Source: Rhizobium sp. NZLR1 (GTDB lineage: Bacteria; Pseudomonadota; Alphaproteobacteria; Rhizobiales; Rhizobiaceae). Taken from it: a stretch of 64,000 nucleotides of DNA. The position numbers and the translations under genes were made by a program. How positions within the stretch are numbered: position 1 is the first letter of the stretch; every line of letters starts with the position of its first letter. The notes below the pieces were generated by a model, which saw only the letters and a list, made by a program, of their open reading frames with translations, was not told the origin of the DNA and ran no database searches. Location of the stretch: NCBI RefSeq assembly GCF_017357385.1, contig NZ_CP071632.1:2237501-2301500 (forward strand). The letters are read 5' to 3'. Positions 1 to 8,951 of this stretch are shown piece after piece.

Positions 1-185
1 GCGGCGGCAATTCAGGTCAGGCGTTGACGGGAGCGCAACGGCGCGTCTGGGTGCTGCGCGACGGCCGGCCCTCACCTGTCGTCATCCAGGTCGGCTCGTC
101 CGACGGCCAGTTCACCCAGGTCGCCTCCGGTGACCTCAAGGAAAACGACGCATTGGTGACCGACGCCACGACGCGTGCGAACTAG
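1..185 (+). CDS. MacA/HlyD-like efflux adaptor, C-terminal end (partial)
   Basis: The first 185 bases hold the last 60 codons of a gene read in the frame starting at base 3 and ending in TAG at 183-185. The peptide (QRRVWVLRDGRPSPVVIQVG, then a stretch ending DALVTDATTRAN) resembles the membrane-proximal C-terminus of periplasmic adaptor proteins of MacA type, where VWVL-DG-P--V-V-VG is typical. It lies 12 bp before a MacB-like ATPase and a permease, so the three probably form a tripartite efflux or lipoprotein-type exporter. The start lies outside the window. The family call rests on a short piece plus context. Confidence 0.7.
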   Translation, partial: GGNSGQALTGAQRRVWVLRDGRPSPVVIQVGSSDGQFTQVASGDLKENDALVTDATTRAN

Positions 186-197
186 GCGGAGAGACGG

Positions 198-914
198 ATG
201 GCAAGCCCGCCGCTCATCGAATTCAGGCAGGTCTCGAAAATCTACGGCGAGGGCGAGGCGGCGATCCGCGCGCTCGACCATGTCGACCTTACGATCGACA
301 CTCACGAATTCGTCGCGATCATGGGTCCATCGGGCTCCGGCAAGTCGACGGCGATGAACATCCTCGGCTGCCTCGACGTGCCGAGTGCTGGCGATTACAT
401 CTTCGAAGGTATTCCGACTAGCGGCTTCGACCGAAGCCAGCTGACGCTTCTGCGCCGCCATATGCTCGGCTTCGTCTTCCAGGGCTTCAACCTGTTGTCG
501 CGCACCTCGGCCGTCGAAAATGTCGAGCTGCCGCTGATCTATCGCGGGATGGCGGTGCGCGAGCGGCGCGAACGGGCCCGCGAAGCCCTGGCGCTGGTCG
601 GGCTGTCCGGCCGCGAACATCACAAGACCCAGGAACTATCGGGCGGCCAGCAGCAGCGTGTCGCCATCGCCCGCGCCATCGTCACCGAACCGGCGCTTCT
701 GCTCGCCGACGAGCCGACAGGCAATCTCGACACCAGGACCAGTGTCGAGATCATGGATCTGATGACCCGGCTGAACCGCGAGCAGGGCATCACCATCGTC
801 ATTGTCACGCACGAACCCGATATCGCCGCCTATGCCCAACGGCTGCTGCGTTTTGTCGACGGCAAGCTGGAGACGGAGGTCGAGCATCGCAGGAGGGCGG
901 ATCATGTTCTTTGA
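198..914 (+). CDS. MacB/LolD-type ABC transporter ATP-binding protein
   Basis: A 238-residue ATPase that would power the permease encoded next to it. Visible motifs: Walker A GPSGSGKS at residues 43-50, signature LSGGQQQR near 148, and Walker B with catalytic Glu and D-loop in [12 protein letters not shown]. The length and the GNLD motif are those of the MacB/LolD/FtsE class. The ATG at 198 starts 12 bp after the adaptor stop, and the 3' end overlaps the permease start by 11 bp, so all three genes look co-transcribed. Whether the cargo is a drug, a peptide or a lipid-linked molecule cannot be read from sequence. Confidence 0.93.
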   Translation: MASPPLIEFRQVSKIYGEGEAAIRALDHVDLTIDTHEFVAIMGPSGSGKSTAMNILGCLDVPSAGDYIFEGIPTSGFDRSQLTLLRRHMLGFVFQGFNLLSRTSAVENVELPLIYRGMAVRERRERAREALALVGLSGREHHKTQELSGGQQQRVAIARAIVTEPALLLADEPTGNLDTRTSVEIMDLMTRLNREQGITIVIVTHEPDIAAYAQRLLRFVDGKLETEVEHRRRADHVL

Positions 915-2106
915 GACGCTGAAGCTGGCATTGCGCGCCATCAGCCGCAACATGCTTCGCTCGTTCCTGACCGTGCTCGGCGTCGTCATCGGCGTCGCCG
1001 CCGTTATCGCGCTGGTGACGATCGGCAATGGCACGACCGCGCAGGTCTCGACCGAACTGTCGCGGCTCGGCACCAACATGCTGTTCGTCCGCCCCGGCCA
1101 GTTCGGCCCCGGCCGGGCAAGCTCCGAGGCCAAACGCTTCAGCGTCAAGGATGTCGCCGCCATCCGCGATCAGATCGGCGGCCTTAGAGCCGTGGCGCCG
1201 CTCAACCAGTCCACTGCGACCGTGATTTTTGGCGGCCAGAACCATTCGACCAGCGTCTCCGGCACCACCAACGACTATTTCGTGGCGCAGGATTGGAGCC
1301 TGGCGCTCGGCCGCAATTTTACCCCCGCCGAGGAACGCGGCCAGTCCCGCTGCATCATCGGCGAGACGGTGCGTTCGCAGCTCTTCGGCGCCGCCGATCC
1401 GATCGGTCAGCAGATCCGCGTCGGTAAGGTTTCATGCCCGGTTATCGGCGTGCTCGCCAAGCGCGGCCAGTCCGGCATGGGCACCGACCAGGACGATGTC
1501 GTCATCATGCCGGTCAAGGTGTTCCAGCGGCGCATCAGCGGCAACAGCAACGTGCCGCAGATCATCATCTCGGCGCGCGACGGCGTCTCCACAGCCAAGG
1601 TGCAGTCCGATGTCGAAGATCTGCTGCGCGAGCGCCGCAAGATCGTGCCCGGCCGGCAGGACGATTTCAACGTCAACGACATGACCCAGATCGCCGAGGC
1701 GATGACCGGCACGACGACGTTGCTGACCGGCCTGCTCGGCGCCGTCGCCGCCATCAGCCTGCTCGTCGGCGGCATCGGCATCATGAACATCATGCTGGTC
1801 TCCGTCACCGAGCGCACCCGCGAAATCGGCATTCGCCTGGCGATCGGCGCGCTCGAAAACCAGGTGCTGACCCAGTTCCTGGTCGAAGCGGTGGCGCTGT
1901 CACTGTTCGGCGGCATCACCGGCATCGTGCTTGGCCTGAGCCTCGGCTTCGGCGCGGTGACGCTCCTAAAAGTCCCCTTCGTTTTCAGCCCGATGATGGT
2001 CGCCGTCGCCTTCCTCTTCTCCGCCGCAATCGGCATGATCTTCGGCTATTTCCCGGCAAGACGGGCGGCACAGCTCAATCCGATCGAGGCGCTGCGGCAT
2101 GAGTAA
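904..2106 (+). CDS. MacB-like ABC transporter permease (FtsX fold)
   Basis: A 400-residue inner-membrane permease. It has an N-terminal membrane helix (about residues 18-42), a large periplasmic MacB_PCD-type domain, then three C-terminal helices. The hallmark loop ISLLVGGIGIMNIMLVSVTE, followed by RTREIGIRLAIGA, is diagnostic of MacB/YknZ-type permeases. I chose the ATG at 904 because GGAGG sits 7-11 bases upstream and the product then begins [16 protein letters not shown], as in the family. A longer reading from 802 lies entirely inside the ATPase gene. Unlike E. coli MacB, ATPase and permease are separate polypeptides here. Confidence 0.92.
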   Translation: MFFETLKLALRAISRNMLRSFLTVLGVVIGVAAVIALVTIGNGTTAQVSTELSRLGTNMLFVRPGQFGPGRASSEAKRFSVKDVAAIRDQIGGLRAVAPLNQSTATVIFGGQNHSTSVSGTTNDYFVAQDWSLALGRNFTPAEERGQSRCIIGETVRSQLFGAADPIGQQIRVGKVSCPVIGVLAKRGQSGMGTDQDDVVIMPVKVFQRRISGNSNVPQIIISARDGVSTAKVQSDVEDLLRERRKIVPGRQDDFNVNDMTQIAEAMTGTTTLLTGLLGAVAAISLLVGGIGIMNIMLVSVTERTREIGIRLAIGALENQVLTQFLVEAVALSLFGGITGIVLGLSLGFGAVTLLKVPFVFSPMMVAVAFLFSAAIGMIFGYFPARRAAQLNPIEALRHE

Positions 2107-2124
2107 AAGGCGGGCGACCAATGG

Positions 2125-3351
2125 CTAGAGAGATGCAAGGGCGCGTGCCATGCGTCCCAACGCTTCCGCGAGGACTGAGCGCGGACAACCGACGTTGAGG
2201 CGGATGAAGCCTTCTCCACCTGGCCCATAGACGCGTCCATCGTACAAGTTGACCCCAGCCCGTTCGACGAAGAATCGATGAACGCCTCCCACTTTTGCGT
2301 CTAACCCCCGTGCGTCCAGCCAGATCAGATATGATGCGTCCGGTCGCATGGGCCTGATGCCCGGAAGATCGCTGGCCGCGATGCTCGATACGAGATCGAC
2401 ATTCTCCTGGACATAGGATGTAAGGCCGTCGAGCCACTGATCGCCCGAGCTATATGCGATTTCAAGTGCTAACCGCCCGAAATAATTCGCGTTCAGCATG
2501 AACGATGCTTGCATGGCTTGGAACAGCTCCTCGCGGCGTTTCGGGTCCGCAACCGAGAGGGTAGCCGCAGGTACACCGGCCAAGTTGAATGTCTTGGTCG
2601 GAGCAGTGCAGATGAAGGATTTCGCTGCCGCGGCGTCGCTGATAGAGGAGTATACCGTGTGGGGGCGGTCGTTTAGTCGAATATCGCAGTGAATGTCGTC
2701 GGAGATGACCAGAATGCCATGGCGCTCACACATCGCGTCGAGGCTCTGAAGCTCCTCACGTGTCCAGGCCTTTCCAGCAGGGTTGTGCGGATTGCACAAT
2801 AAAAATGCGCGGGCACCGCTTGCAGCTTGCCGTTCAAAATCCTCCAGATCGAGCTCGTAGGCGCCGTCCACAAGCCTCAGGCGGTTGATGAGGAGGTTCC
2901 TGCCGTTCTCGCGGATGACTTGGAAATATGGGGAATAGACCGGAGCTTGAACGATGACGCCGTCACCGGGCTGCGTAAAGGTGCGTAAAATCACCGCGAC
3001 TGAGGGCATGATCGCCGGAGCAGGAAGCAGCGTCTCGATATCAACGTTCCAGCCGTGGCGGCGCTCGAACCACGATTTTACGATTTCGTAGTGGTGCGGA
3101 TCGCGCTTCGTATAGCCATAAATACCATGGTCAACGGCCTCGCGCAGGCGTGCAATCACCGGCTCTGGCGCACGAAAGTCCATGTCGGCCGTCCAAAGCG
3201 ACACCAGTCCATCGCCCTCGACGCGGGGAGAGAATTCATCCCATTGGTTGGCCCATTTCGCTGACCCGAACTGGCTGCGATCATGAACAACATCAAAGCT
3301 CAACTCCGTAGCGGCCAGTTTCCTGGTCGCCGGCACACGTGACTGTATCAT
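2125..3351 (-). CDS. MalY/PatB-family PLP-dependent C-S lyase/aminotransferase
   Basis: A 408-residue fold-type I PLP enzyme of the MalY/PatB group, which typically cleaves cystathionine or S-substituted cysteines to pyruvate, ammonia and a thiol. Seen: WTADMDFRAPEPV near the N-terminus (family WVADMDF), the NPHNPAGKAWT block, and SFICTAPTKTFNLAG, whose lysine is the expected Schiff-base residue. The ATG at 3351 has AGGA about 10 bases upstream. It lies 139 bp downstream of the Aap-like permease gene on the same strand and is probably the last gene of that unit. This suggests the imported amino acid may be sulphur-containing, which is inference. Confidence 0.88.
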   Translation of the reverse strand: MIQSRVPATRKLAATELSFDVVHDRSQFGSAKWANQWDEFSPRVEGDGLVSLWTADMDFRAPEPVIARLREAVDHGIYGYTKRDPHHYEIVKSWFERRHGWNVDIETLLPAPAIMPSVAVILRTFTQPGDGVIVQAPVYSPYFQVIRENGRNLLINRLRLVDGAYELDLEDFERQAASGARAFLLCNPHNPAGKAWTREELQSLDAMCERHGILVISDDIHCDIRLNDRPHTVYSSISDAAAAKSFICTAPTKTFNLAGVPAATLSVADPKRREELFQAMQASFMLNANYFGRLALEIAYSSGDQWLDGLTSYVQENVDLVSSIAASDLPGIRPMRPDASYLIWLDARGLDAKVGGVHRFFVERAGVNLYDGRVYGPGGEGFIRLNVGCPRSVLAEALGRMARALASL

Positions 3352-3490
3352 CGGCTTAGATTCCTAGTAGTAATGTGTGCGCCAGCCGCGCGATTGAACG
3401 GGCGGGACGATCACCTCAGGCCTGAAGCTCAACTGCGGTCTCGACGTCACCAGCCGGCGCGTATTTCGGATTGTCCAGCATCGAGATTTC

Positions 3491-4630
3491 CTATGATTTG
3501 TGACCGCGCGCGAGATGACGTTCCACGGACATGGAATACCGAGACATCCCAAAGCAGAAGATCCAGTAGACAACCGCGGCGAATAGGTAGCCGGTTGACG
3601 AGATCGTTGGCCCCGCCCAGGTCGGATCGATGCGGGCCGTTTCAATCGCTCGCAGGAAGTCCGCTATGCCGACAATCGCGACGAGCGTCGTATCCTTGAA
3701 AAGTCCTATGAATGTCGAAACGATGCCGGGAATCACGATCGCGAGCGCTTGAGGCAGGATGATGAGCCACATGATCGTGAAGTAGCCGAGGCCCAGAGCC
3801 TGAGCGCCTTCGTATTGCCCACTGGGGATAGCCTGCAGGCCGGCACGCACCACCTCGGCCATGTAAGCCGCGGAGAAGAGGGCAGTGCCGATCATCGGGC
3901 GCAAAAGCCTGTCCGGCGTAAGCGCCTCAGGCACGAAGAGGGGCATCATGAAGTTCGCCATGAAGAGCACGGTGATAAACGGTACGCCTCGGACAACCTC
4001 GATATAGAAGACGCAAACGGCTTTGACGATAGGGAGTTCGGAACGTCTGCCGAGCGCGAGAACGATACCAAATGGCAGCGAAAACACGATCCCTATGACG
4101 GACATCAAGAGGGTGATCATCATCCCGCCCCAGAGGGTGGTGTCTATGACCGGTAGGCCAATCGTTGCCACGCCACGAAGCAGCGCAAACGCCACAATGG
4201 GATAGATTCCGAAAAACAGCAGTGCTGCCATGTTCCGACGCGGGGCATTCCGCCATAGGAGCCAACCGATCAAGGAAGCACCAACCACCTGCGTTAAGTC
4301 GACGCGCCAGCGCTCGGTTGCTGGATATGCTCCATAGCGAAGATAGTTCAGTTTAGCGCCGATAAAGGACCAGCATGCACCGTCGGGATTGATGCGACAG
4401 GCTTCGCTGTCACCGCTCCACACCGCCTTAAACAACGCAAAGCTCAGGAATTGCGAAACGAGCCACACCGCCAGACCGGTGAAGCACACGGTCAACAGGC
4501 AGGAAAAGGGACTTGAGAACAGGTTCTTTCGTGTCCAAGTCACGAGGCCGGGCTGGATGTCGCCCGGAGGCGGGACAGCAGGCAGATATTCATGCTGATA
4601 TGGAGCCGGTGCATGAAGAGTTTCGTTCAT
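3491..4630 (-). CDS. AapM-like amino-acid ABC transporter permease
   Basis: A 379-residue membrane permease of the His/Glu/Gln/general amino-acid (HAAT) family, matching AapM/BztC in length and plan: an N-terminal hydrophilic stretch, then about eight membrane segments. The EAA-type loop GAQALGLGYFTIMWLIILPQ and the VVRGVPFITVLF segment are typical. The start at 4630 lies one base after the stop of the AapQ-like gene, so the two are translationally linked. Together they would form the membrane heterodimer of an amino-acid importer. No AapP-type ATPase gene follows. The next gene is the MalY-like enzyme. Confidence 0.9.
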   Translation of the reverse strand: MNETLHAPAPYQHEYLPAVPPPGDIQPGLVTWTRKNLFSSPFSCLLTVCFTGLAVWLVSQFLSFALFKAVWSGDSEACRINPDGACWSFIGAKLNYLRYGAYPATERWRVDLTQVVGASLIGWLLWRNAPRRNMAALLFFGIYPIVAFALLRGVATIGLPVIDTTLWGGMMITLLMSVIGIVFSLPFGIVLALGRRSELPIVKAVCVFYIEVVRGVPFITVLFMANFMMPLFVPEALTPDRLLRPMIGTALFSAAYMAEVVRAGLQAIPSGQYEGAQALGLGYFTIMWLIILPQALAIVIPGIVSTFIGLFKDTTLVAIVGIADFLRAIETARIDPTWAGPTISSTGYLFAAVVYWIFCFGMSRYSMSVERHLARGHKS

Positions 4631-4631
4631 C

Positions 4632-5819
4632 TCATCTCTCCACGAGCGCGAAACGCTGATTGAAGCCGTTCATGGCGGCCGATGTGATCAAGGAGATGAC
4701 GAGATAGACTGCGAGCGTTATGGCCATCACCTGGACCGCCGCTCCCGTTTGGTTGAGCACCGATCCTGCGAAGACCTGAACGAGGTCGGGATAACCGATG
4801 AAAACAGCGAGCGACGAGTTCTTGATCAAATTCAGATATTGACTGGTCAGAGGCGGGATGATGATCCGCAAAGCTTGCGGGACCACAACGAGGCGCAACG
4901 TTTTGCCGTTCGAGAAACCGAGTGCGTGGGCTGCTTCTGTCTGCCCCCTGGAAACGGCCTGAATGCCGCCACGGACGATCTCGGCGATGAATGACGCGGT
5001 GTAGACAGAAAGACCGATCAGGAGAGCCGCGAACTCGGGATAGATTTGCAGGCCGCCGCGGAAATTGAAACCCTTCAATTCCGGATAGATGAAGGTCCAG
5101 GGGTTGCCCACCACCAGAGAAGCAAGCAGGGGCAGCCCGATAAGGGCGATTAGGGTGACGAGTAAGATCGGAAGCTGCTTGCCCGTTCGCTTCTGGACCG
5201 TCCGAGTGTAGGCTCCAAATGCGACAGCCACAGCCACCGCGGCAACAACTGCCACACCGATCCAGCCGGCCCCTGCCTGAAGCTCAACCGCCGGCATTAT
5301 TATTCCGCGGTTGTTGAGGTAGATTCCCCCTGGAAGGGAGATCGATGCCTTTGGAGCAGGCAGCGGCTTGAGGACTGCATTGTACCAGAACAGAAGTTGA
5401 AGCAGCAGCGGGACATTGCGGATGACTTCGACATATGAGGCCGCGACCTTGGCTGCTATCCAGTTGGCGGAAAGGCGAGAAATACCGACGAGGAAGCCGA
5501 TGACCGTGGCAAGCATGATACCGATTGCGCTGACCAGGAGCGTATTGGCAACACCCACCCAAAAAGCCTGGCCGTACGTCGATAAGCTGTCGTATGGGAT
5601 CAGCGTCTGATTGATCTGGAAGCCTGACGTCTGCTTCCAGAAATCAAAGGTAAGAGGAATGCCGCGCTGTTTCATGTTGGAAACAGTTTGGGTTGCAACC
5701 CCGGCGATGATCACTGCAAGGCTCACAGCCAATGCGGTTTGATAAGCGATCCCGCGAAGCTTTTTGTCATAGAACGAGAAGTTCCTGCGCACCTGCGTAG
5801 GCTGAGAGATGGCAACCAT
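4632..5819 (-). CDS. AapQ-like amino-acid ABC transporter permease
   Basis: A 395-residue HAAT permease paired with the AapM-like protein. Features: an N-terminal helix, the conserved VEVIRNVPLLLQLLFWYN stretch, a long insert between helices as in AapQ/BztB, and the EAA loop TEAAHALGFSNGKTLRLVVVPQ. I chose the ATG at 5819 because GGAGGAACG lies directly before it. An in-frame TTG at 5831 overlaps that ribosome site and is less likely. It is 51 bp downstream of the binding-protein gene. Substrate specificity cannot be read directly; Aap systems are broad L-amino-acid carriers. Confidence 0.9.
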   Translation of the reverse strand: MVAISQPTQVRRNFSFYDKKLRGIAYQTALAVSLAVIIAGVATQTVSNMKQRGIPLTFDFWKQTSGFQINQTLIPYDSLSTYGQAFWVGVANTLLVSAIGIMLATVIGFLVGISRLSANWIAAKVAASYVEVIRNVPLLLQLLFWYNAVLKPLPAPKASISLPGGIYLNNRGIIMPAVELQAGAGWIGVAVVAAVAVAVAFGAYTRTVQKRTGKQLPILLVTLIALIGLPLLASLVVGNPWTFIYPELKGFNFRGGLQIYPEFAALLIGLSVYTASFIAEIVRGGIQAVSRGQTEAAHALGFSNGKTLRLVVVPQALRIIIPPLTSQYLNLIKNSSLAVFIGYPDLVQVFAGSVLNQTGAAVQVMAITLAVYLVISLITSAAMNGFNQRFALVER

Positions 5820-5870
5820 TCGTTCCTCCAACTATGAAGAGGCCGCCGCTCCTCGTGGCGGCCTCGTGGA

Positions 5871-6884
5871 TCAACGGATGGGGGGTGCGTACTGAAGGCC
5901 ACCGGCGTTCCAGAGCGCATTCACGCCACGTTCTATCTTTAAGGGAGATTCCTTGCCGATCGAACGCTCGAAAATCTCGGAATAGTTGCCGACCTGCTTG
6001 ATGATGTCCTGAGACCAGGTTTCTCCGAGCCCGACGTCCTTGCCGAAGCTTCCTTCGACGCCCAGGAGGCGGCGAATGTTCGGATCGTCGGAATGCTTCA
6101 TTTCGTCGATATTCTTCGAGGTGACGCCGAATTCTTCGGCAGCCAGCATAACATTGAGCGTCCACTTGGCGACGTTCAGCCACTGGTCGTCACCCTGGCG
6201 GACTGCCGGACCCAGCGGCTCCTTCGAAATGATTTCAGGGAGCACAACATTCTCTTCGGGCTTCGCCATACGAATGCGCGCAGCGTTCAAGCTCGATGTG
6301 TCTGCGGAAAAAACGTCGCAACGCCCTTCTTCGTAGGCCTTGATAACAGCCTCTTCATCCGCAAAACCGACGGCACTGTAGCTCATGCCGTTGGTGCGGA
6401 AATAGTCGGCAAGGTTCAACTCGGCAGTAGTCCCCTGCGAAACGCAAATCGAAGCACCATCCAGATTCTTAGCAGACTGTATTTTCTCGGACTTGCGAAC
6501 CATAAAGCCTTGGCCGTCGTAGAAATAAGTGCCGGCAAAGATGATACCAAGGGAGGTGTCGCGCGAGGATGTCCAGGTCGCATTATGGGCCAGGATGTCG
6601 ATCTCACCGGACTGGAGCGCAGTAAATCGATCCTTGGCGTTGAGCGGTATGAACTTGACCTTCGTGGCATCGCCGAGGACGCCAGCGGCCACAGCACGGC
6701 AGTAGTCGACGACGAAGCCTGTCCATTTCCCATCGTTGTCAGGGACGCTGAAACCCGCCGTTGCCGGATTTGTCCCACATGTGAGCACACCTTTTGCCTT
6801 AACGTCGTCCAATGTCCCCGCCCAGACGGGGCATGCATGGGCGGCGATTGCTGCGCCGAAAACTGTAGCCAGTAATTTTCGCAT
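5871..6884 (-). CDS. AapJ-like periplasmic amino-acid-binding protein
   Basis: A 337-residue type II periplasmic binding protein with a signal peptide (MRKLLATVFGAAIAAHACPVWAG). The mature part starts TLDDVKAKGVLTCGTNPATA, very like AapJ/BztA. The WTSSRDTSLGIIFAGTYFYD and CVSQGTTAELNLADYF stretches also belong to this family. The start at 6884 has AAAGGGGATC upstream; the reading frame extends further but without a better start. It is the first gene of the transporter unit, and a 15-bp palindrome lies 85 bp upstream. The length matches AapJ (about 340). Confidence 0.9.
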   Translation of the reverse strand: MRKLLATVFGAAIAAHACPVWAGTLDDVKAKGVLTCGTNPATAGFSVPDNDGKWTGFVVDYCRAVAAGVLGDATKVKFIPLNAKDRFTALQSGEIDILAHNATWTSSRDTSLGIIFAGTYFYDGQGFMVRKSEKIQSAKNLDGASICVSQGTTAELNLADYFRTNGMSYSAVGFADEEAVIKAYEEGRCDVFSADTSSLNAARIRMAKPEENVVLPEIISKEPLGPAVRQGDDQWLNVAKWTLNVMLAAEEFGVTSKNIDEMKHSDDPNIRRLLGVEGSFGKDVGLGETWSQDIIKQVGNYSEIFERSIGKESPLKIERGVNALWNAGGLQYAPPIR

Positions 6885-6968
6885 TGAATGATCCCCTTTT
6901 TTAATTCTGTAAAAGAGGGTGGCTCGCTGGCGGCTAATCGTCAAATTGATTGTCGTCATCAACTTTAT

Positions 6969-6983
6969 GAATGAAATTCATTC
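6969..6983. promoter_or_regulatory. Candidate LysR operator upstream of the aapJ-like gene
   Basis: GAATGAA-A-TTCATTC is a perfect 15-bp palindrome between the LysR gene and the aapJ-like gene, and it also contains a T-N11-A arrangement (T at 6968, A at 6980), the generic LysR box. It sits 85 bp before the aapJ-like start codon, a usual position for an activator site. Binding is inferred from symmetry and place only. Confidence 0.5.
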
Positions 6984-7069
6984 GGTGCCGCGGCCGTAAT
7001 TTCCTCGCATCCATATCTAACGCCGGGCACACAGCCGGATGATGACGCTTGGATGCTTGTCGACGCTCC

Positions 7070-8038
7070 TCATCGCGCGACGATATTGTTTGCCAGTATG
7101 AGTTCGTTTTTTCTGATTTGAGCGGCGTGGTACAATTCGGTTATCAATCGACGCAGCCAGAGTGTTCCCTGATCGGCAGACATCTGCCGATGAGTGACGA
7201 GGTTCGTGCTGACTGAGGGAATGGGAATAGGCGGCGACAGGAGTGTCACCTCGCTTGCTTCATCAAGCATTTGAAAAATGCCGTCGCCACAATGCGTGAT
7301 CAAGTCGGTCCCTCTGAGCACCCAGGGCATCACCAAGTAGTTCGAAATGGTTGCAACGACCTTTCGCCTAAGGCCACGCTCTTTGAGTGCCCCATCCGCC
7401 AACCCCTCAGAAAGACCATCGGCGGAAATTTGAAGGTGAGAGGCTGTAAGGTAATCTTCCAAACTCAACGGAACCTTGGCGATTTGGCTGCCACTCCAAA
7501 CGGCACACAGCATCCTGTCCTGTCCAAGCTCGGTTTTTGTCAGGTTGGGGTCGTCTTTCAGACTTGCGCCCGTCAAAGTGCAGTCGACCTGGCGGAAATA
7601 ATCTGCGCTTTCGGCTTCGGCGCGGTTCGCAGGGATGACATTCAGGGTGGCGTGTGGCGCCTGTCTGGAGAATTCCCGGATGAGACCCGGGAGGAAAATC
7701 ATCGCATGATAGTCGGTGAGCCCCACGCGGAACTTTCGTTCGGTCGTTGCCGGGTCGAAGACTTTATATCGTCCGATCGACGTGCGAATTTTTCCGAGGG
7801 CATCAGATATGCCCCCGATAAGCTCTAATGCGCGCGGCGTTGGCCTCATCAATCCGCCGTCGCGGGTAAAAAGCTCGTCCTTGAAAATGATGCGAAGCTT
7901 GGCGAGCGAGTGACTGACCGCGGATTGGGTCCGGCCCAGATGATCGGCAGCGCTCGTCACGCTCCGCTCTTGCATCAGGACATCGAATACGCGCAGAAGA
8001 TTGAGATCAACGTCGTCAGAAGACATTCCAGACTCCAT
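7070..8038 (-). CDS. LysR-family transcriptional regulator
   Basis: A 322-residue LysR-type regulator. The N-terminal winged helix-turn-helix reads DLNLLRVFDVLMQERSVTSA followed by ADHLGRTQSAVSHSLAKLR, and a LysR substrate-binding domain fills the rest. It lies upstream of the aapJ-like gene on the same strand, separated by 185 bp that contain a palindrome, and probably controls the amino-acid uptake unit. Two starts are plausible: ATG at 8038 (GAGG 7 bases upstream) or ATG at 8026 (GGAG upstream), which would give MSSDDVDLNLL. Third positions are less G/C biased here than in the flanking core genes. Confidence 0.9.
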   Translation of the reverse strand: MESGMSSDDVDLNLLRVFDVLMQERSVTSAADHLGRTQSAVSHSLAKLRIIFKDELFTRDGGLMRPTPRALELIGGISDALGKIRTSIGRYKVFDPATTERKFRVGLTDYHAMIFLPGLIREFSRQAPHATLNVIPANRAEAESADYFRQVDCTLTGASLKDDPNLTKTELGQDRMLCAVWSGSQIAKVPLSLEDYLTASHLQISADGLSEGLADGALKERGLRRKVVATISNYLVMPWVLRGTDLITHCGDGIFQMLDEASEVTLLSPPIPIPSVSTNLVTHRQMSADQGTLWLRRLITELYHAAQIRKNELILANNIVAR

Positions 8039-8219
8039 GAAACTGCCTCATGGCTTCCATCGAAGCATTTCGTCTCGCGCATGACAATCGTCGGGTGCGG
8101 GACGTCGATATCTCATAGCGAGTTCGATGGCACTGAACGCTGAAGGGACAGGCTTCCACGAAGCCATCCTTCATGGGCACTTAGCCTTGAGACGGGTGGT
8201 TAACATGTTGTCGGCATGA

Positions 8220-8269
8220 TGATATATCAGATGACCGCGCCGGATGCGGCACGCACATAAGATATATCA
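8220..8269. promoter_or_regulatory. Paired GATATATC sites before the GntR gene
   Basis: TGATATATCA at 8220-8229 is a perfect 10-bp palindrome. GATATATC recurs at 8261-8268, 40 bp away and followed by the same CAG, directly abutting the GTG start of the GntR gene. Two identical palindromes near four helical turns apart at a regulator's own start suggest an autoregulatory operator. Confidence 0.5.
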
Positions 8270-8902
8270 GTGGCATTGGACTCCAGCATGCAGACGTCAC
8301 AGAGCCATCTAGCTTATCTCGCGCTCGAGCATCTGATCGTCACGCTGGCGCTGAAGCCCGGGGCGCTGGTTACCGAAAAACAGCTAATCGATATGGCGGG
8401 CCATGGGCGTACGCCGGTGCGCGAGGCGATCCAGAAGCTTGCCTGGCAGGGGCTGATCCTGGTGAAGCCGCGCGTCGGGCTGCAGGTGGCCGAGATCGCG
8501 CCGGAAGACCACGGCAATGTCATGCAGGTGCGCCGCGAGCTGGAGCCGATCGCAGCTAGCCTCGTTGCCGAACATGCAACCGACGAGCAGCGTGAACGCC
8601 TCATCGACTGCGCGCGTGCGATGGAGGAATGCGCCGTCACCGGCGATCTCGCCGGCTTCTTCGCCGCCGACAAGGCTTTCGACGAAATCCTTGAGGAGGC
8701 CTGCCCGAACGGCTTCATCATGGCAGCGCTCGGCCCGGTGCAGACGCATTCACGTCGCCTCTGGTATTCGACGGCAAGCCCGGAGCGCATGGATCGCGCC
8801 ATCGCGCTGCATGTCGCCGTCATCCGCGCCATCCATCAGGGCAATCAGGATGAGGCGCGCGCCGCGATGGCGGTGCTGATCGACTATCTCGCCCAGACAT
8901 AG
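8270..8902 (+). CDS. GntR-family regulator (FCD type)
   Basis: A 210-residue regulator: a GntR winged helix at the N-terminus (LIVTLALKPGALVTEKQLID, then HGRTPVREAIQKLAWQGLI) and an FCD-type helical ligand domain after about residue 80 (VRRELEPIAASLVAEHAT). The start is uncertain: GTG at 8270 abuts a GATATATC palindrome, and ATG at 8288 gives a protein six residues shorter; neither has a strong ribosome site. It stands alone between the LysR gene and fpr, which is convergent, so its target genes are not evident from context. Confidence 0.87.
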   Translation: MALDSSMQTSQSHLAYLALEHLIVTLALKPGALVTEKQLIDMAGHGRTPVREAIQKLAWQGLILVKPRVGLQVAEIAPEDHGNVMQVRRELEPIAASLVAEHATDEQRERLIDCARAMEECAVTGDLAGFFAADKAFDEILEEACPNGFIMAALGPVQTHSRRLWYSTASPERMDRAIALHVAVIRAIHQGNQDEARAAMAVLIDYLAQT

Positions 8903-8905
8903 AAA

Positions 8906-8925
8906 CGGCCCCGTTTCCGGAGCCG
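8906..8925. terminator. Possible bidirectional terminator between GntR gene and fpr
   Basis: CGGCCCC-GTTTCC-GGAGCCG can fold into a 7-bp stem with one mismatch between two convergent genes (GntR stop at 8902, fpr stop at 8952). No long T run follows on either side, so the call rests on place and symmetry. Confidence 0.35.
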
Positions 8926-8951
8926 CTGTCAGATCTGATTGTCGGAAAACG

